From Psychrobacter lutiphocae DSM 21542 (lineage in GTDB: Bacteria > Pseudomonadota > Gammaproteobacteria > Pseudomonadales > Moraxellaceae), in assembly GCF_000382145.1 (NCBI RefSeq), contig NZ_KB907640.1:1-64000 (forward strand): DNA of 64,000 bases, read 5' to 3'. Made by a program: the position numbers and the translations under genes. Under the pieces are notes generated by a model. That model did not search any database. It saw only the letters and a list, made by a program, of their open reading frames with translations, and was not told where the DNA came from. Of the stretch, positions 60,493 through 64,000 are shown piece after piece; position 1 is the first letter of the stretch, and each line of letters starts with the position of its first letter.

Positions 60493-62598
60493 ATGTCAAT
60501 GTTCAATACCATTTCTCGTGAATTCCAATACGGCAACGAACAAGTTGTTATCGAAACAGGCCGTATCGCTCGCCAAGCAAACTCAGTACTTGTACATATG
60601 GGCGGTGTGTCTGTGTTGGTCGCTGCGGTTGTGAAAAACGAAGCCAAAGAAGGTCAAAACTTCTTTCCATTAACCGTTAACTATCAAGAAAAAATGTACG
60701 CAGCAGGCAAAATTCCTGGTGCGTATGGCAAGCGTGAAGGCCGTCCAACAGAGTTTGAAACGCTAACCTCACGTTTGATTGACCGTCCAATTCGTCCATT
60801 ATTCCCTGAAGGCTATGTGAACGAAATTCAAATCACTGCAACTGTAGTTTCAAGTGACAAGAAGCACTATGCAGACATCGCTGCTATGATCGGTGCCTCT
60901 GCTGCCTTATCTATCTCTAGTGCGCCATTTAATGGTCCTATCGGTGCAGCTCGTGTTGGCTTTATTGATGGTGAATATGTCTTAAACCCATCACTTGAAG
61001 AGCTAGAAAAAAGTGACTTGGATCTAGTAGTTGCAGGTACTAAATCAGCGGTATTAATGGTTGAGTCAGAAGCTGCTGAGCTGTCAGAAGATCAGATGTT
61101 AGGCGCTGTATTATACGGTCATGAGCAGCAGCAAATTGTTATCGACAATATCGCTGAGCTGGCCAAAGCGGTTGGTACTGAAAAGCAAGAATTTGTAGCG
61201 CCAGAGCTTGATGCAGATCTAAAAGAAAAAGTCACTGCACAATTTGCAGAAAAAATTGCTAGCGCTTATGAAATAGGTGACAAACAAGATCGCTATGAAG
61301 CCCTTGATGCGATAAAAGCTGAAGCTATCGAAGCATTGGCTGGCGATCCAGAAGCGGATGAGTTTAGTGCCAATGAAGCAGCCATCAAAGAAATCTTAGA
61401 AGATCTTAAGTATCGCACTGTACGTGACAATATTCTATCTGGTAAGCCACGTATTGACGGCCGTGACCTAGATACGGTTCGTGCGCTTGATATCCAAGTG
61501 GGCGTATTGCCTTATACTCATGGTTCAGCACTGTTCACTCGTGGTGAAACTCAGGCATTAGTCACCACCACACTAGGTAACACCCGTGACGTTAACTTGA
61601 TTGACTCATTAGCTGGTACCATCCATGATCATTTCATGTTGCATTACAACTTCCCACACTTCTCAGTAGGTGAAACGGGTCGTGAAGGTGTGCCTAAGCG
61701 CCGTGAAATCGGTCATGGCCGTCTAGCACGCCGCGGTGTACAAGCCATGCTGCCTGATAGCGATCGCTTCCCATATGTGATCCGTGTGGTATCAGAAATC
61801 ACTGAATCAAACGGCTCATCGTCTATGGCATCAGTTTGTGGTGCAAGCTTGGCATTGATGGACGCAGGTGTCCCAATAAAAGCGCCAGTAGCTGGTATCG
61901 CTATGGGTCTGGTGAAAGAAGGCGATCGTTTTGCGGTCTTATCAGACATCTTAGGTGATGAAGATCATTTAGGTGACATGGACTTTAAAGTAGCTGGTTC
62001 AAAAGACGGTATCACAGCATTACAGATGGATATCAAAATTGAAGGTATCACCCCAGATATCATGGAAAAAGCGCTAGAGCAAGCTCATGCCGGCCGTATC
62101 CATATCCTAAACGCAATGAACGAAGTATTGCCAGCCAGCCGTACTGAAATCAACGCACACGCGCCAAACTATGCGGTAATGGAAATCAACTCGGACAAAA
62201 TCCGTGATGTTATCGGTAAAGGCGGCGCAACCATTCGTCAATTAACTGAAGACACTGGCGCAGTTATCGACATTGATGACAACGGTACAATCCGTATCTT
62301 TGGTGAGAACAAAGCAGCGACTAAAGAAGCTATCCGCCAGATTGAAGCATTAACTGCTGAGGTTGAAGTGGGTAAAGTATACAAAGGTACGGTCGCCCGT
62401 GTGGTTGACTTTGGTGCATTCATCACTGTCCTACCAGGTACTGACGGCTTAGTACATATATCACAGATCGCTGATGAGCGTGTAGAAAGCGTGTCTGACT
62501 ATCTAAAAGAAGGTCAGGAAATCAACGTATTGGTACAAGACGTGGACAACCGTGGTCGCATTAAGTTAACCATGAAAGGTGTTGAGCAAGACGCTTAA
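60493..62598 (+). CDS. pnp: Polyribonucleotide nucleotidyltransferase (PNPase)
   Basis: 701 aa phosphorolytic 3'-5' exoribonuclease. Two RNase PH domains (about 1-230 and 315-545, with the active site near [19 protein letters not shown] and [17 protein letters not shown]), a KH domain ([15 protein letters not shown], about 557-615) and an S1 domain (about 622-690, [15 protein letters not shown]). Full length. AGGA lies upstream of the ATG. It forms part of the RNA degradosome in related bacteria. Confidence 0.97.
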   Translation: MSMFNTISREFQYGNEQVVIETGRIARQANSVLVHMGGVSVLVAAVVKNEAKEGQNFFPLTVNYQEKMYAAGKIPGAYGKREGRPTEFETLTSRLIDRPIRPLFPEGYVNEIQITATVVSSDKKHYADIAAMIGASAALSISSAPFNGPIGAARVGFIDGEYVLNPSLEELEKSDLDLVVAGTKSAVLMVESEAAELSEDQMLGAVLYGHEQQQIVIDNIAELAKAVGTEKQEFVAPELDADLKEKVTAQFAEKIASAYEIGDKQDRYEALDAIKAEAIEALAGDPEADEFSANEAAIKEILEDLKYRTVRDNILSGKPRIDGRDLDTVRALDIQVGVLPYTHGSALFTRGETQALVTTTLGNTRDVNLIDSLAGTIHDHFMLHYNFPHFSVGETGREGVPKRREIGHGRLARRGVQAMLPDSDRFPYVIRVVSEITESNGSSSMASVCGASLALMDAGVPIKAPVAGIAMGLVKEGDRFAVLSDILGDEDHLGDMDFKVAGSKDGITALQMDIKIEGITPDIMEKALEQAHAGRIHILNAMNEVLPASRTEINAHAPNYAVMEINSDKIRDVIGKGGATIRQLTEDTGAVIDIDDNGTIRIFGENKAATKEAIRQIEALTAEVEVGKVYKGTVARVVDFGAFITVLPGTDGLVHISQIADERVESVSDYLKEGQEINVLVQDVDNRGRIKLTMKGVEQDA

Positions 62599-62632
62599 TT
62601 CTTTATGACCTTATTAAATCGATTTAATTAAA

Positions 62633-62661
62633 AATGCTCCCAATTGGGAGCATTCTTCATT
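62633..62661 (+). terminator. Terminator after pnp
   Basis: An 11-bp perfect stem (AATGCTCCCAA with TTGGGAGCATT, 62633-62654); the following CTTCATTTT is an imperfect T run. Confidence 0.7.
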
Positions 62662-62897
62662 TTAGATACCATTGATTGGAGCTATTAGGTTTACGATTTT
62701 AAAGTATCAATTTATATTCAGGGAGATCAAACAATTTCGGTATGTAGGATATTTTTTGGGTTAATACCATACTATTTTAAGCGATCTTTAAATCGAAACA
62801 TGTTATTTTATAAGTAAGTTTAAAATATGAGCTCTATGTCTTGCTTGTGACTTAGGGTTTGCAGTTATCAAAATACTAATTCTCATCGAGAAAACCA

Positions 62898-64000
62898 ATG
62901 ACCTCTTTATCTCTTCTATTAGGCTCTGATCAATCTCACATTACCCTACAATCTTTTACGGATAAGTCAGCAAAAAGCCTTATCCCCCTACCAGCATCGC
63001 TAATATTCCCATTTGAAAACTATTGTTTTATCGACGCCAACTGGCTTTCAGCAAAGCTGTCTCAAGCAAGGCAAAATCGTGCTACAAATGCTTTTAATCA
63101 TGATAATAAACCGCATACTGATGACAGCTATAACGAAAGAGGTCTTAACAATAAAGCGCTAAAAAGTAGTAATTTAAATAATGTAGATTTGAATGATGAT
63201 GAATGTAACGATGATGATTTTTATGACGATATATATGAAATTGGGTTGCTAGATAAGTGAGATGCAGAATTTCTACAAACTAATAGTGTGGTCAATATAA
63301 ATGCAAAGCAAGCTTTATCGTTCATTAACAGTTGGTTAGCAAACATCTTAGCTTATCAACCCTCAAAAAGTCAGTTAGGTGAACAATGGTATTTAAATTT
63401 ACACACCTACATTCTTTCACTTGATGATAATGCCGAATTTGAATTAGATTTCGGTAGTATTTTTGCTGAGGGTCAAGTCTTTGAGCAGATCATGGAAAAT
63501 CGCTTTGCCAACGAAGATTTTTGGGTAGGTTTAAGACAAACTACTGAAGTTATTACTGGACAAGCTATGGTTCCAGATAATTGGCTACAGTGGTTTGATG
63601 ATATGCAGACCCAGCTAACAATGTTAAAAACGCTTAATACACAGTTGCAGAATACACCCTCTTATGAGCAACTTAAACAAGCCCAGTTGATGAGTAAGCT
63701 TAGAGGGTACGTTATACAAGGTGATTGGTCGCAGTTCATCTCTCACATGCATACTCAAGAGCATATGCATATTAGGTTAATGACAAGTTGTTACATTGTA
63801 GCAAGTGATGTAATAAATACCATTGAACAACTAGATAGAATGCGATTGAAACGGAATCAAATTTGGCTAGAGTATAACGATGAGCTTTATAGCCCCATTT
63901 ATTACCGTAAAGCTTTTGCTGACTTTACTAGCTGGATCAGTCAGCTTTTTGCAGACGAAGCGTATGACAAAGCTTTTAAAATGGCAGATGTGGTTTTTGA
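62898..64000 (+). pseudogene. Unknown protein gene interrupted by an in-frame TGA, cut by the window edge
   Basis: An ATG at 62898 (GAGA upstream) opens a 120-codon frame ending TGA at 63258-63260. The same frame is then open without any stop to the window end, 246 more codons, and reads like real protein (Trp-rich helical segments such as SFINSWLANILAY and FADFTSWISQLF). So a single gene of over 365 codons has probably been broken by one nonsense codon. The part just before the TGA is very rich in Asp and Asn. No bacterial selenocysteine hairpin is apparent after the TGA, and no good restart site follows. The family is not recognised. Confidence 0.65.

Noticed and set aside
63258-63300. TGA as a selenocysteine codon
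   Set aside because: No stable hairpin of the bacterial type follows within the required distance, and no selenoprotein family is recognised.

Overview
The window reads as a chromosomal segment of a gammaproteobacterium of the Moraxellaceae, most like Psychrobacter (inference from gene order, protein character, moderate-to-low GC and the type I-F CRISPR repeat; no database was searched). It is mostly housekeeping DNA with a few accessory insertions.

Layout. 1-2.2 kb: 3' end of an IS630-type transposase gene, then a long acyl-CoA dehydrogenase on the minus strand. 2.7-8.7 kb: aroE, an unknown lipoprotein, then pabC, mltG and tmk, with a DpnI-like methyl-directed restriction enzyme lodged in reverse orientation between pabC and mltG. 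8.9-15.4 kb: a cation/proton antiporter, a DegP/HtrA protease, tRNA-Ala and tRNA-Glu, a pirin. 15.7-21.7 kb: a small amphi-Trp protein and a Fur-box-preceded iron-uptake cluster (P19/Tp34 protein, cupredoxin, FTR1 permease, di-haem peroxidase), then a Tat-exported PhoX-type phosphatase. 22-33.4 kb: gltX and a short division/wall cluster rsmH-ftsL-ftsI-murE-murF-mraY, then rlmA. 33.4-35.3 kb: a 20-repeat type I-F CRISPR array with leader but no cas genes anywhere in the window. 35.3-44 kb: xerD, an aldehyde dehydrogenase, a second antiporter, tusA, a small membrane protein, ruvX, algH, recN. 44-51.5 kb: ppnP, rlmB, coaE, pilD, pilC, pilB, tpiA, secG. 52-62.6 kb: tRNA-Leu and the classical metY-rimP-nusA-infB-rbfA-truB-rpsO-pnp translation/RNA-turnover series. 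62.9-64 kb: an unrecognised gene interrupted by an in-frame TGA and running off the window.

How it fits together. Three conserved modules dominate: peptidoglycan synthesis and division (ftsI, ftsL, mur genes, mltG), translation and RNA turnover (gltX, tRNAs, nusA/infB/pnp series, rRNA methylases) and envelope iron/phosphate acquisition. Two separate nuclease-based defences (DpnI-like enzyme, I-F array) sit among them. Short palindromic repeats are frequent in the intergenic spaces; one MITE-like family occurs twice and in both cases overlaps the end of a gene (mraY and pilD).
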